A DNA stretch of 64,000 nt from Tetramitus jugosus (taxonomy: Eukaryota; Heterolobosea; Eutetramitea; Acrasida; Vahlkampfiidae), in contig OW569376.1 in NCBI GenBank assembly GCA_937625935.1, forward strand, positions 186,001-250,000. Direction: 5' to 3'. Positions within the stretch are counted from its first letter, which is position 1. Every line of letters starts with the position of its first letter. The notes below the pieces were generated by a model, which was given only the letters and a program-made list of their open reading frames with translations, did no database searches and had not been told where the DNA came from. Shown here in pieces: positions 40,059 through 50,806 of this stretch. The translations under genes and the position numbers were made by a program.

Positions 40059-41086
40059 CTATTCCATCTTCTTTCCTACAGCAGCCTTCTCCTTCAACTT
40101 GCGCTCCTGCTTCTTCTTTGCTTCGAAATAAGGCTTTGCTGTACCGAACAAGACATCCCACCAGATAAAGTTGCTCGAAAAGGCGCCATTGTACGTTCTG
40201 TGATGGTAATCATGCAAATCAGCACCTCCGAAAAAGTGGAGAATATTGTTGGGAGACAGTGGGAAATCATAGCCAGAGTGCGTCTCAATGGCAGACAATT
40301 GACGAACATTGACCCAAATGTACAACACGAGAACATGAGGTCTAAACAGCATTGGTCCACTAAAGGTAGCCATTCCCTGCATCAAAATCTCAATTGGATG
40401 AGCATAACTAGCTGCGAGAGCACTTGGATAGGTGAATTCATGATGAACGTGATGAACGTTTCGGTAGAGCCATGGTGTGTGCAACAATCGATGAATCCAA
40501 TAATGAGAAAAATCTTCACTCACAGAAAAGAAGACGAGTTGAGCAATCATGGTCCAAATACCGGGCAATTCCTCTACGGAGACCTTTAGGAATTGAATGG
40601 ATGGATGAGTAAAGAACATGAAGGCAACAAGGTACAGTGGCCACATGACCAAAAAGTAGCTCTTTAGCAAATGAACCACGGCTTTCATGAGCATTTTTGA
40701 GTCATTCTTCTTGTTCTTCTAATAAGCATAGAGCAGCAAAAAAAAAATGGCAAGTGTTAAAACAACAACAACAATAAACAAACAACAAACAAACGACATA
40801 ATTAAACAGAACATGATAAACAACATACTTGAATCTTGTACTTTTGAATAAATGGTAAATCAGCCATCTCTAACAAGTGCATGAGACCACATGGTATGAC
40901 ATAGCTCAAGATGAGACTGAGAAAAGGGAAGAGAATGGTGACCAACCATGGGTGATACTGGTCGAGCATATAGGACCAAAAAGCGATCACTGCTTCATTG
41001 CACGCAACAGTAAAGGAACTGTTGGCAATGGATTGAACAATGGGTAACTGAGAGAGTACTGCAGTCATTGTGCTGTTATTGCTCAT
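40059..41086 (-). CDS. MSMO1: C4-methylsterol monooxygenase (sterol methyl oxidase)
   Basis: The exons are 40829-41086 and 40059-40718. The 110-bp intron has a GTATGT donor and TAG acceptor, phase 0. The protein has 305 residues. This ER membrane di-iron enzyme removes the C4 methyl groups of sterol precursors. Several hydrophobic helices (FWSYML, LVTILFPFLSLILSYVI) precede the histidine boxes: HRLLH (HX3H), HHVHHEF (HX2HH) and HDYHHRTYNG (HX2HH), with the family phrase THSGYDFPLSP. The C-terminus GKKME has lysines at -4 and -3, an ER-retrieval KKXX signal. Sterol synthesis genes of this type are expected in amoebae. Confidence 0.94.
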
Positions 41087-41535
41087 GAGATATGTGTGTC
41101 GCTATGATGATGCGTTTGACAACAACTGTTGTGTGTTTTTTGCTTTTTATCCTTGTTGTTGGCGACAAAATTGGAGTTTTTGTTGTGCCTGTGAAAAAAA
41201 GGACGACGGAGTAACGTTGGTTGGCGGGCTTTGCTACCTTTTCGGGAACGTTTTGGAACAAAGGATGACAAGGTGTTGACCAGGAATGAGATAGATCATT
41301 CTCCGAGAGACAATGATCATCCGGATTGAATAGCCGCGAGGTACCTCTACTTGAGTATGTGAATTCGAATCGGTCTTTGAATGAAACAATACAACAATGA
41401 GGGGTACCTTGTTCTTGTTCTCTTGGGCGAGATACTGTGCTTACATCTCAACTCAAAGTTTTCCCCATCGATTACGATGACTCTTCCAATGAACCATTGA
41501 ATTTGAAAACAGACGGTTTGGTCATTTCCATTTGT
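41087..41535. other. Intergenic region, promoter of the sterol oxidase gene
   Basis: The 449 bp between two minus-strand genes hold the promoter and leader of the sterol oxidase gene and the 3' UTR of the acidic protein. Only shadow frames are visible. Confidence 0.4.
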
Positions 41536-42492
41536 TCAATCATAGTGCTTTCTCATACGACGACTTACTTCGAACGTTGTTTTGACTTGATAACTTGGAA
41601 TGAGCATATTGCTCGTTGTTGGTAGTCTAGCATCCGCGCCAACCACTCTCATGTTCTTAAATTTGCCCATATCTCTGCGATAGCGTTCAATTGCGAGATA
41701 ATCTTTCAAAAACAAGTCATTCTCATTGAATTGTTGTCCATCAACTGCAGAAGAGCTACTGGCACTCAAACGACGTTCAATAGCAGATCGCATAAATGGT
41801 GGTAACCATTGTAATTGATCCGAATTTAAAATAGAGCTTAAACCTCCCATACGCTGAGACACTGCTTGCCACAAGAGACCAACAAGTGAAACACTTGAGC
41901 GATCGGACATGATTGAACGCATGAGCGATGATTGCCGAGTATCATTACCCTCCATCCTTAACCTCATCATATCATTCTCATCCTCATCAGTGTCAAACAA
42001 TTTCATTTGATCACGAATGACCTTTTCAACCAATTCTTGTCGAAGGACGGATGACGATGTTGGTGGTTCATATCCACTCTCACCCAAATCATACATTTCA
42101 CCATCTTCACCCTCATCACTCTCTTCTTCGTCATCTTCATCATCATCTTTGTCATTTACTTCATTTTCGTTCTCTCCTTCATTTTCTTCATCACTTGCTT
42201 GACTTTCCTCTCTATTGTGCTCAGTTTCTTCAAGTTCTTCATCATTCGTTTTTTCGAAGTCTTGATCAATCTGCTCTTCATCTAGAGATTGTTCCTCATC
42301 ATCGGTCACATGGTCATCATCTTTGTCCGCTTCATCATTTGTACTGCTCTCATCATCGCTACTGCTGCTGCTGCTACTGTCACTATCACTTTTGGTATCC
42401 AAGTTCCATGGATCCCGCTTACTCAATAATGTGTCATGATCAGTGTCTTGTAAGCTATTGTGGTCATCATTGGATGGGTCGATTTCGTTCAT
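41536..42492 (-). CDS. Acidic Ser/Asp/Glu-rich protein of unknown function
   Basis: The single exon encodes 318 residues. The first 150 are extremely acidic, with Ser, Asp and Glu runs (a probable disordered region with casein-kinase-2-like sites). The C-terminal half is more ordered: MRSIMSDRSSVSLVGLLWQAV, QRMGGLSSILNSDQLQWLPPF and a final basic segment FEVSRRMRKHYD. Such layouts are common in nuclear or nucleolar proteins, but I cannot name the family. The start is divergent from the MDR gene. Confidence 0.72.
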   Translation of the reverse strand: MNEIDPSNDDHNSLQDTDHDTLLSKRDPWNLDTKSDSDSSSSSSSDDESSTNDEADKDDDHVTDDEEQSLDEEQIDQDFEKTNDEELEETEHNREESQASDEENEGENENEVNDKDDDEDDEEESDEGEDGEMYDLGESGYEPPTSSSVLRQELVEKVIRDQMKLFDTDEDENDMMRLRMEGNDTRQSSLMRSIMSDRSSVSLVGLLWQAVSQRMGGLSSILNSDQLQWLPPFMRSAIERRLSASSSSAVDGQQFNENDLFLKDYLAIERYRRDMGKFKNMRVVGADARLPTTSNMLIPSYQVKTTFEVSRRMRKHYD

Positions 42493-42977
42493 TTTTTGGT
42501 TGGAGACGGCAAAAAAAATCGACGGAGAAATAATATCGGGACAAGAATGTTCACTGGTCAGACCAAGTACGATGTTCGAGGAAGCTCATTTTTGAAGTTA
42601 TCCAGGGAATGAAAAAGTCACCCTACAACTGGTCATTATAAATGACAATAATACCCTAGGGTGCTCATAAAGGAAATAGAACCTAAATATTAGCGTGTCC
42701 TCCACAGAGTTCGATAAATTAACGAGCCCAGCAAAGGAGCAGAGGAATGGTGGTTCTCCAGTGGGAATTCTTCATTCTTTATACTCTCACACCCAAAATA
42801 CTACCTCTGGAATTGAAAAAGAGAGAGTGGCAATTCTCTGCGAAGAACCATATAAATTGAATACACCTAAAAATTGAAGACAACACCCACAACAATACAC
42901 TACTCTGAAGAGCCAACCTCAACAACAAATAAATTTTCCAACACTCATTGAGAAAATATTTGCTCAGTACATTGATA
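42493..42977. other. Divergent promoter region
   Basis: The 485 bp lie between the starts of the acidic-protein gene (minus) and the MDR gene (plus). CCATATAAATTG near 42849 is a likely TATA box for the MDR gene, followed by a CAA-rich leader. A 60-codon frame at 42695-42877 overlaps this TATA and has no ATG. Confidence 0.45.
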
Positions 42978-44177
42978 ATGAGATTTGAAATACCATCAGT
43001 TCAAATTGCCCAGGTGTTAATGCATTATTCTTCATGCTTGGAAGACATGGGTACTGAAGGATGTGTGACCTCTGTTCCAATATCCTCCTGTTTCCAATTT
43101 AAAGCTGATTACCCCGTCCAGATGGATCTCACCGCTACACAAGTTCTTGTTCGACTGGAAGCTTCTGGTCTCAATCCTTATGATGTAACAAGAAGAAAGG
43201 GACAATCCACAAGTGTTCTAGAACCAAATCCACCAGCTGTGTTGGGTACTGATGGAGCAGGTGTGATCGTTAACATGGGAGAGTTGGTCGACGAAAGCTT
43301 ATTTGATTTAGGTGACAAAGTGTTTGGAAGAACATCTGTTGTTCACACTGGCACCAATTGTCAATACGCTGTATTTGATGCAATGGACTTGGCACATATG
43401 CCTGATGAGATGACATTTGAAGAGGCTGCATGTATTCCTACAAGTGCACTCACTGCATGGCAGAGTATTCATTGTGTGGATGACGCTCAAGAGAAACTCA
43501 GAGGAGCCAATGTCGTTGTCGTAGGTGGTCCAGATCATGTAGTTTCCTGGGCTATCCTTCTCTTGAGCAAAATGTTTCAGGCAAATGTGCATGTTGTGTG
43601 TCACGACATACAACAGAATGAAGAATACTTGAGAACACTAGGAGCAATTCATGTGATGGATTATGAAAGTGGCCAAAGGGATTATGCACTCGAATTGACT
43701 GAGAAACTAGGAGAACGATGCGTTCGATTCGCAATTGATTGTATAGGAGGAGAACACGATTCACAAAGATGCTGTTCATTGCTCACTTTAGATGATGGAC
43801 ATTATGTTTCTAGTTCTAGCAACAATACCGCTACTGTTTCATCTATGCTTGGATTCAACTACCTTTGGTCGAAAGCGATCTCAATGATCTCCAACAATTC
43901 TCCCAGATGTCACTCTGTTCGTCCAGTCTCTTCTGGAAAGAACTTGCAGATTTTAGTCAATTGGGCAGAGGAAGAGGGAGAAGTGTACAAGACCATTCGA
44001 TTCTCTAAGTTTGATCTCAAGGATTTAGATTTAGCCCACACAGAGTACGAGAAGGAAGGATTGAGATCACATGTTGCCCTTACAATACCGAAGAAGATCA
44101 AGGAAAATCCTTCATTGACTTTGAAGGAAAACAAGGAAAGAATATCAAGGAGAGACATCGCTCGAGCCGATCTCTAA
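42978..44177 (+). CDS. MDR-superfamily zinc-independent oxidoreductase (quinone oxidoreductase-like)
   Basis: The 399 residues start at ATG 42978; upstream in-frame codons are TTG only. The GroES-like N-terminal domain has VLVRLEASGLNPYDVTRRKG and PAVLGTDGAGVIV, typical of NADPH-dependent quinone oxidoreductases and the RTN4IP1 group. FEEAACIPTSALTAWQSI leads into the Rossmann domain. There the nucleotide-binding loop reads VVVVGGPDHVVSW rather than the usual GASGGVG, so cofactor binding may be altered. IDCIGGEHD is the D-x-x-G segment. No catalytic zinc ligands are seen. The physiological substrate is unknown. Confidence 0.82.
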   Translation: MRFEIPSVQIAQVLMHYSSCLEDMGTEGCVTSVPISSCFQFKADYPVQMDLTATQVLVRLEASGLNPYDVTRRKGQSTSVLEPNPPAVLGTDGAGVIVNMGELVDESLFDLGDKVFGRTSVVHTGTNCQYAVFDAMDLAHMPDEMTFEEAACIPTSALTAWQSIHCVDDAQEKLRGANVVVVGGPDHVVSWAILLLSKMFQANVHVVCHDIQQNEEYLRTLGAIHVMDYESGQRDYALELTEKLGERCVRFAIDCIGGEHDSQRCCSLLTLDDGHYVSSSSNNTATVSSMLGFNYLWSKAISMISNNSPRCHSVRPVSSGKNLQILVNWAEEEGEVYKTIRFSKFDLKDLDLAHTEYEKEGLRSHVALTIPKKIKENPSLTLKENKERISRRDIARADL

Positions 44178-44237
44178 CAAATTTTGCAACCAATCATATT
44201 ATTAAACCAATTCATTACAAATAACATCATTTTATAC

Positions 44238-45284
44238 TTATCTTTGACCAGCAAACATAAAGTTGGTTTGATGTGGCAAATAGGTAACATTTTGACTCTT
44301 GGCCAACAATTGGGCAATGTCTCTACTGGCTTGAATCTTTCTCAGAGCAATTAGACCATAGCCATGCTTTGCCAACGAATCACTAATCAATCTTGCACTC
44401 TCAGCTTCACCAGAGGCACGAGTCACAGCAGCCTCTCTCTCGAAATTGGCCTTTGTCACCAAAAACTTTGCTCTTTCAGCAGCTTGTTGAGCAACTTGCT
44501 TTTGTTCGACAGCATTGGTAAATTCCTTGCTAAAGCTCAAGTGAGTAATAGCAACATCAACAATGTCCAAATTGTACTTGGTAGAAGCCAATTGCTTAAT
44601 TCTGCCAGTAATTTCATGAGAAACAACAGCACGTTGAGTAATCAACTCAACAGCATTGTATTGAGCGACAACAGCCTTCATGACTTCATTTCCAATCGAA
44701 GGAATAATTCTCTCATCATAATCCATACCATACTCCTTGTAAATGACTGGGAGTTTGTTGGTAACAGGACGGTACAACACTCTCAAAGTAATGTTCACCG
44801 TTTGTTGATCTAATAATGATCATGATGAAAATTCAAAAAAAATTGTAAGTTTTTGGCGCGTTTTCAAATCAAGAAAAAAGCTGGGCGCGATTTCACTCAT
44901 TGATCGCTCTCAAAAGAAGACTGTGTCACACAGTCATTCCCAATCGCAAACAACAGGAACAACAACAACCAGCAACAACAATTGAAACAAATCAAAATTC
45001 AACAACAACAACGACATACCCTTTGTTCCAGTAGCTGTTGGAATGCTTCTAAACTTTGTTCTCACATCAAAGATAATTGGTGTTTGGATGAGTGGCCATC
45101 TGATGTGAGTACCCTCATGCACAACATCGTCAAGAACTCTACCTCTTGCATAATCCATAATAATGGCACGTTCTCCTCCATCTACAGTGAACAAAAATGG
45201 GTATAGGAGAGCTGTGGCTGGAACGACGGCCAAACTGGTAACTGTCACTAATCGAAGGAATTTATCGGCTACTCTTGCGGCCAT
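44238..45284 (-). CDS. PHB: Prohibitin 1/2 family protein
   Basis: The exons are 45020-45284 and 44238-44809, with a 210-bp intron (GTATGT...TAG, splitting an Asp codon). They give 278 residues, the usual length. Prohibitins form ring complexes in the mitochondrial inner membrane that chaperone proteins and hold m-AAA protease. Visible parts: N-terminal membrane anchor (TVTSLAVVPATALLYPFLF), FTVDGGERAIIMDYARGRV, EGTHIRWPLIQTPIIFDVR, the SPFH core with VNITLRVLYRP and QRAVVSHEIT, and a C-terminal coiled coil (VEQKQVAQQAAERAKFLV). The end QTNFMF and LLAKSQNVTYLP fit PHB1 a little better than PHB2. Confidence 0.95.
44919..44935. repeat. Palindrome inside the prohibitin intron
   Basis: GACTGTGTCACACAGTC has 8-bp arms around a central C. 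It lies with two GGCGCG-like motifs in an intron that is longer than the others in this window. It may be a protein-binding site; function unknown. Confidence 0.4.
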
Positions 45285-45472
45285 TTTTTTGCAATATTGG
45301 AATGATGTGCTTTGTTTTTGATCCAAGAAATTTTTGTTTGATTTTTTGTTTGCGCAATATTTTTACCGCACTTCAATCTGTTAGGTGAAACGGAAAAACA
45401 ATTCACAAGGGGACAGAAAATGAAGCAAGGAGTTTGTTCAATTGTAATCAAAAACAATTTTCGTGCATTTTA

Positions 45473-47848
45473 TCACTTTGCTGCTGCTGCTGCCGCTGTT
45501 ATGGCAAGCTTCTTGGTGGGATTTTCCTTCTTTTGTTTGCTGTGAACGAGATAAGTATTGGGAGATTCCCAAATCACCTTCTCCTCAGTCCAATCAGTCT
45601 TCCACAGATTCAGGATGTAGTCACTGAATAGGAAGTGGTGCCAAACCTTTCTTGCTTTTCTCCAACCAAACTCAAATAGGTATTGAGTAAATCCCAAATC
45701 ATAAGCAGCATACTCTCGTTTGTCATTCAACATTTCGAGCATAAATTCTCTAAAGTCACTGCTGAAACTGTAGAGAGCATTTCCGTTGACGTGAACATTC
45801 ATTGCGAGTGATCCTAGATCTCCTCCAGAAGGATCATCAGCGGATTTGCCTTCTGGATTGATGAATGCCACCTTTCCTCTGTAAATGGAACCACTAACCC
45901 ACCATGGCGTATCGGGTACGTACGCTTGATCCAAGATTCTTGTGAGCCAGCCGTCTCGGATCGGAAATGTGTCTGGTTCTGCATAGAATTGATACCTATA
46001 TTGCGTGTACACTGTGTTGTCAAACATCAGTCGATAGTACATGCGATTAGCAGAACTAGGGTAGCTGTCTTCTTCTGGCAACAGATTCGTGTATCTAAAC
46101 TGAATAACAGGATTAATACAATGTAAGTCAGCCCTCAGTGGTCCATCTACTTTTCCATTGGTACTCAAGTGAGCAAGTACCATCTCCTCCAATCGTAAAT
46201 ATCTTTGTGTGTGATAGTAGAAGATGAGATCGGTTTTTTCATGATACAGCTTTGGTTTGCCAACACAAGGCTTGTGCTGTCCCCAACGTTTCAATTGATT
46301 CATAACCTCTGGAATTTGCACACGAGGGAATGGAACAACCAGAGCAAACTTTTTGTGTACTAGTGATCCTTCACACTGATTCATATTCATGTGCAATTCT
46401 TCTCTAATGACATTCAAGTCAAACAAGTTTCTCTTGTTTGCCACGACATATGCCAGTGGATTCAATTCTGATTCCTTCTTTAACAATCGGAACCGTTTGT
46501 TCACATGTCTCAATATATAGACTTGAACAATTTGCTTGTTCATGGATGGCTTTGCTGTGAGCGCGTTCGAAACGATACGATCCATTGGCAAAGTCACCAA
46601 ATCGAAATACTTCCAATTCTCCATCTCTTTCATATACTTTCTGTCCATATTCAAAGAATAGAGAATAAAAGTGATTTGAGCTTGTTGCTCCAACGTCAAA
46701 TCCTTCATGTAATTCTGCACACAGACAGCAAATTGAGACGCCTCCCTCAATGAGTTTTCGTCGTACACTGGAATTAAAAAAAGTTTTTTGGCGAGAACTT
46801 CATCCGTCGTAGCTGGCATCACATATGACACAAAAGTCAATCGAGCTTGTTCCGTTGGTGAGACACCGGTTCGAAACGCTTGTTTCTCATCTTGATCCGC
46901 AAACAGCGCATCATCATTGTCTACACCATTGAATCGAAATGCAAGTAAATTTCTTCTCTTGCTCTCCATCTCTTGCTCCAACAACTTTTTTTGCTGTTCC
47001 AAGTAGGCGACTCTCTCCACAGTTGATTTCTCTTTGGTTTCCAGCTCTGTTTCCAACTCTTGAATCTTGCTCTTCATATCCAACTCTTGTTTCTCCAGTA
47101 TTTGTCTCTTTGACTCAAATTCTTGCTCCAATTGCAATCTTTGCTTTTCCAGTTGTTGCTGTAACTCTTGTTGAGCAAGCTCAGTGGCACGTTTTTGCTC
47201 CTGTAATTGTAATTGTAGGTACAAGTGTTGTTGTTCCATTTGAGTGAACGAGGATGACGATATGTATTTATCGATGGGTTGTGGTGTCATTGATGTAGAT
47301 CCCTTGGAGTCATCGTGATTGTTGTTGTTGGATGATGATTTTTGTTGTTGTCGTCTTCGAGAGAAATGAGTCAAGAGAAGAAGAATGTAGCATGTAGCTA
47401 CCATGGAAAAGGCCAAGAAAAACAGTGTTTTCTTATTCCACTTTTTGGAGAGGTAAAACTTTGCATTTTTTACGAGACTTGAGAAAGATGTTGTTGATGT
47501 TGTTGTGGTGGTGGTGACAGTAGCTCTCTTCTTCTTGTTGGGCGTTGTAGGAGTAGAAGGTGTAGGAGTAGCTTTGTGATTCAATTGACCGTTTCGTGTA
47601 GGTGAAGAGCCCTCTTGAGAGGTCAATTTGATGGAGGAATCAATATCGCGGTTTAGTTTTTGACTGATGACTGTTCCTGTCAGTGTCGATAGTGAAGTTG
47701 TGGCGGATGTGGGTGTTGTGGGAATAGAAGAAGGAGGTGATGGTGTTTGGTAAAGAGGAGATGACCTTGCATTTTCTTGTTGAATGAGAATAATGGTGGG
47801 ATTGGGAGAGTTATTGTGATTGTCATTGGTTATTGTAGCTACTTCCAT
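45473..47848 (-). CDS. Large type II membrane glycosyltransferase-like protein with coiled-coil stem
   Basis: The protein has 791 residues. A Ser/Thr/Pro-rich cytosolic tail (about 135 residues) is followed by a TM anchor at about 145-165 (TLFFLAFSMVATCYILLLLTHF) and a Gln/Glu-rich coiled-coil stem (about 200-300). A catalytic-looking domain of about 450 residues comes last. Within it, YRYQFYAEPDTFPIRDGWL carries an acidic E-x-D that could bind metal and nucleotide sugar, followed by WWVSGSIYRG, GDLGSLAMNVHVNGNALYS and YDLGFTQYLFEFG. The order resembles GT-A fold enzymes. The specific family is not clear. The protein ends in an Ala run. Confidence 0.75.
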   Translation of the reverse strand: MEVATITNDNHNNSPNPTIILIQQENARSSPLYQTPSPPSSIPTTPTSATTSLSTLTGTVISQKLNRDIDSSIKLTSQEGSSPTRNGQLNHKATPTPSTPTTPNKKKRATVTTTTTTSTTSFSSLVKNAKFYLSKKWNKKTLFFLAFSMVATCYILLLLTHFSRRRQQQKSSSNNNNHDDSKGSTSMTPQPIDKYISSSSFTQMEQQHLYLQLQLQEQKRATELAQQELQQQLEKQRLQLEQEFESKRQILEKQELDMKSKIQELETELETKEKSTVERVAYLEQQKKLLEQEMESKRRNLLAFRFNGVDNDDALFADQDEKQAFRTGVSPTEQARLTFVSYVMPATTDEVLAKKLFLIPVYDENSLREASQFAVCVQNYMKDLTLEQQAQITFILYSLNMDRKYMKEMENWKYFDLVTLPMDRIVSNALTAKPSMNKQIVQVYILRHVNKRFRLLKKESELNPLAYVVANKRNLFDLNVIREELHMNMNQCEGSLVHKKFALVVPFPRVQIPEVMNQLKRWGQHKPCVGKPKLYHEKTDLIFYYHTQRYLRLEEMVLAHLSTNGKVDGPLRADLHCINPVIQFRYTNLLPEEDSYPSSANRMYYRLMFDNTVYTQYRYQFYAEPDTFPIRDGWLTRILDQAYVPDTPWWVSGSIYRGKVAFINPEGKSADDPSGGDLGSLAMNVHVNGNALYSFSSDFREFMLEMLNDKREYAAYDLGFTQYLFEFGWRKARKVWHHFLFSDYILNLWKTDWTEEKVIWESPNTYLVHSKQKKENPTKKLAITAAAAAAK

Positions 47849-48187
47849 TCTTTTCTGACGACGTGTTGGCCAAACAAAGGAAAGTGTAGTGCTCGTGTTG
47901 TTATTTGTTGTTTTGGTGGTGATGATGTCTCAGGACACGAAAGCAGCAATATAGGAAATAACGTGTGGAATGTGAAGCAACCGGTACTTCCTGGTGAATT
48001 CAGAAATGGTGATGTTCGTCAACTGGTGACATGCAGCCGGAACGGAATATGGGCTGTTCGTTGCTGAACAGGCATTGATGGGCCCAGGAGATGCGGAGTT
48101 TCTACCAGAGAGCCAAAAAATGCGACAACACATACCGTGAAGTTTGAACAACAGGAACTTTTCAATTTCCATCAGAAAAAAGTTGTT
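47849..48187. other. Intergenic region, no gene seen
   Basis: The 339 bp between two minus-strand genes contain only an unconvincing 80-codon minus frame (47930-48172). They probably carry the promoter of the coiled-coil glycosyltransferase gene and nothing else I can support. Confidence 0.4.
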
Positions 48188-49147
48188 TTACTCCTCTTGA
48201 GGCGTTTTGTACGCAACGAGAAAGTTATTACGATCGGACATGACACATTCATCATGTGTCATCTTCTTGAAAACCTGTGAATCGTCGCGTATCCTAGTGT
48301 GCAAGAACAGTGTCCAACCCATGTACTGAAGCACTTCCCTGCTCATACCGTGAATATTGGCATCTTCACATATCGAAGTATCCTTGCACATTTCATTCAG
48401 TGCTCTATTGTCATCAGTCTCATGCAAGCAACATGGCGAGAGTGCCATACCTACAATGTTGTCCATTTGATTGAACACATTGATGAAAATTTCACTCAAA
48501 TAAATGCACAAATGAACTCCGACGCATATACCAATCACCTCACCATCATCATCATCACCATCATTCTTTTGTTCACCATCATCACTACCACCACTTGAAC
48601 CATTAGTACTCTCAGTACTACTACCATTTGTCTCATTATTATTTTTATACTTGTTCATGAGACGATTCAAATCACTCATCAATCTCTGCGTTCCATTCTT
48701 CTTTTCCGGAAAAATGCAAAAGTGCTCAAACACAACCGATCCGTTCAACGGTTCCAAATGACTCAAATTCATTTTCGTCGTCTTGTCCAGCATAATAATT
48801 CTAGATTTTGTTCGAATCCACTCGGGCAACGCAGAATAGAGCACAACAGACGTGTAGCCCTTACCGGAGCACATGTCAAAAAAGAAGACTTGTTTCGCCT
48901 TTTGTATCCGAGCTTTCAATTTTTCACAAATTTCCATGACCAAATTCACTACGCCATAACACTCTGTCACTTCTTTTTTGAGAGTGTTCTTGTTGAGCAG
49001 AGAGTGCCATTGTTCTGCATGTTTCAAGCGAAATTGTTTAATGAGGGGGTCGTTGACAAATTGGATCACATAGGGATTATCCACTTTTTCATTGTGCACA
49101 TTCTCGCACAGGAAATCATACACGGTCGATCGGGAACGAATTTTCAT
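48188..49147 (-). CDS. Class I methyltransferase-like protein (Methyltransf_32-like)
   Basis: The 319 residues start at ATG 49147; the longer frame begins with TTG. No signal peptide. The SAM motif I is VFFFDMCSGKGYTSVVLYS near residue 105, with the D-x-C-S-G-K-G pattern typical of METTL25-like and Methyltransf_32 proteins. IIMLDKTTKMNLSH follows as motif II. A long Asn/Gly/Asp-rich low-complexity insert (about 195-225) splits the domain. After it come IGICVGVHLCIYLSE and MALSPCCLHETDD, the latter like the H-L-C-G ... PCC pattern of the family. The substrate is unknown; RNA or protein are possible. Confidence 0.72.
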   Translation of the reverse strand: MKIRSRSTVYDFLCENVHNEKVDNPYVIQFVNDPLIKQFRLKHAEQWHSLLNKNTLKKEVTECYGVVNLVMEICEKLKARIQKAKQVFFFDMCSGKGYTSVVLYSALPEWIRTKSRIIMLDKTTKMNLSHLEPLNGSVVFEHFCIFPEKKNGTQRLMSDLNRLMNKYKNNNETNGSSTESTNGSSGGSDDGEQKNDGDDDDGEVIGICVGVHLCIYLSEIFINVFNQMDNIVGMALSPCCLHETDDNRALNEMCKDTSICEDANIHGMSREVLQYMGWTLFLHTRIRDDSQVFKKMTHDECVMSDRNNFLVAYKTPQEE

Positions 49148-49314
49148 TTTTTTTTGTTTTCTTTCTTTTGTTTGGTTTTTCCTTGAACTTTCAAGAATAA
49201 TTTCACCGATTTTCGGAAAAATAGAGGAGATGGTGGTGGAAAGTCTTCTAAAGTATATCACGGCCAAGGACTAGCTCAAACTGTTTTTGTTGAAACTAAG
49301 ACAGTTTCAGACAA

Positions 49315-50453
49315 ATGAAAGTAGTTTTCAACAAGAAACTGGGATTCATACTCCTCACAGTTCTGACTATCTGTTCCACCTATTTTCTCAACCTGTCAAA
49401 TCAATTCATCAATAAACAGCAGCTCACAGTCAGTAGCTTCATATCTTCCGAACCACCATCTATCCACCAGAATGTAACATCCCTGCCGAACGGAAAGAAG
49501 AGATGTGCCTTGATTGATTGTGACAAAAACAAGAAATGGATGGAGGACTCACAACTCAATTATCACTACTCCAAGCCTCACAACACATTGTACTATCATG
49601 TGTATTGGAAGGGAGATTCATTGGATGCTTCCACTATTGATCAAGTCATACCTGGTCACTCAACAGTTGAACATTTCAAAACTTATTGTCTGGTCACCAA
49701 TATCGTTGGAAGAAGAACCAAACAAGAAGGATAGAGTCCACGATCAATCATTGAAACGCGAGCCTCTAAATGAATTACAAGAATTAAGAGACAAGTTTCC
49801 TGATAACATAGAGTTAAGAGTGTTCGAGAGAGAAGAGTTGATCAAGGGAACCTGCGTGGAGAAGAATGAGGTCTTCAATCAATTTTTGAAGAGCATGAGA
49901 CCTCAATTGGAGAGTGATGTTGTCCGTGTGTTATTGCTCAATCGCTTTGGCGGTGTTTGGATGGACAGTGATATCTTACTGATGAAGGATTTGATGACTC
50001 TCATTCCTGCTGCTCGAGAGTTCTCCACTCATTTGAGGAAATACCATGAACAATCATATCCTTCACATTAACAGAAATTCAGGTGCGGGGAAAAAGTTAA
50101 CAGAAGCCTTGTGTGGAATGATTCAACCCAATCCTCCTGTAAAACCCTCTGTTCCCTCTTGGATACTCAATGATGCATTATCTCTATATTGCAACAAAAT
50201 TTTGAAATGCGAATTGACAGGGGTACACCGCTGCCTGACTGATCCCCAACGGCTCTACGGATTTTCATCCTGTAGACAGCCATCGAATCTATCTGAAGCT
50301 TACCAGAAATTATCTGCTGCTTTTGTGTTACATCATAGATTGGACGATTGCAAGGATTTGCTTCCATCCCATTATATATTCAGATACATCAATGTTACGA
50401 ACGAAAAGATGGATAACTATCACCCAAAGCTGAGAAAAGTTAAAGGGCGTTAA
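49315..50453 (+). pseudogene. Glycosyltransferase (DXD, GT32-like) broken by two frameshifts
   Basis: Three overlapping frames together cover one protein. 49315-49734 gives the start with a signal anchor (LGFILLTVLTICSTYFL). 49514-50071 gives the middle with VRVLLLNRFGGVWMDSDILLMKD, the metal-binding D-x-D core of GT32-type sugar transferases. 50046-50453 gives the end (NNHILHINRNSGAGKKL...). The frame changes once between about 49690 and 49734 and again near 50040. No splice sites fit, so these are small indels. It is either a recent pseudogene or affected by sequencing errors. The strand and spacing relate it to the secretory glycosyltransferases nearby. Confidence 0.65.
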
Positions 50454-50806
50454 CAGGTTGAAGAATGGATAATAGGCAGAATCTTGGCGAGATGAGTATC
50501 TCTTAAGTAGTTGCCAACTATTCCACAACTGAATTGTTTACAATGATACGTGAATGTGTCCTTCAACAATGAGACATAGGCCTAAATTTGAAAAGTGGAT
50601 AGTCCAAACAGAAGCGCAACGGGTGCTCGATTTATTTACTAATTTGTTGTCAAGCGACGACACAATACAAAATCATCCCTGTTTATCTCCAAAACGCCGT
50701 CGGAGAAAAATGTCAGGGAGAAATTCGAGCTTTCGCAGTCATTAAATTCAATCGTTCGCATTCACATGACACCAAACCAAATCATTCACATTTTTGTCAT
50801 CCCTGA
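50454..50806. other. Intergenic region with a weak 63-codon ORF
   Basis: The 353 bp between the broken glycosyltransferase and the O-fucosyltransferase-like gene contain an ATG-started frame at 50554-50745. It encodes a basic peptide with a helical start (KFEKWIVQTEAQRVLDLF) and an Arg-rich end. There is too little to call a gene. Confidence 0.3.

Noticed and set aside
40000-40589. 222-codon plus-strand ORF opposite the sterol oxidase gene
   Set aside because: It is a shadow: the minus strand has the histidine boxes and clean splice sites.
42695-42877. 60-codon plus-strand ORF with protein-like composition
   Set aside because: It has no ATG and overlaps the probable TATA box of the MDR gene.
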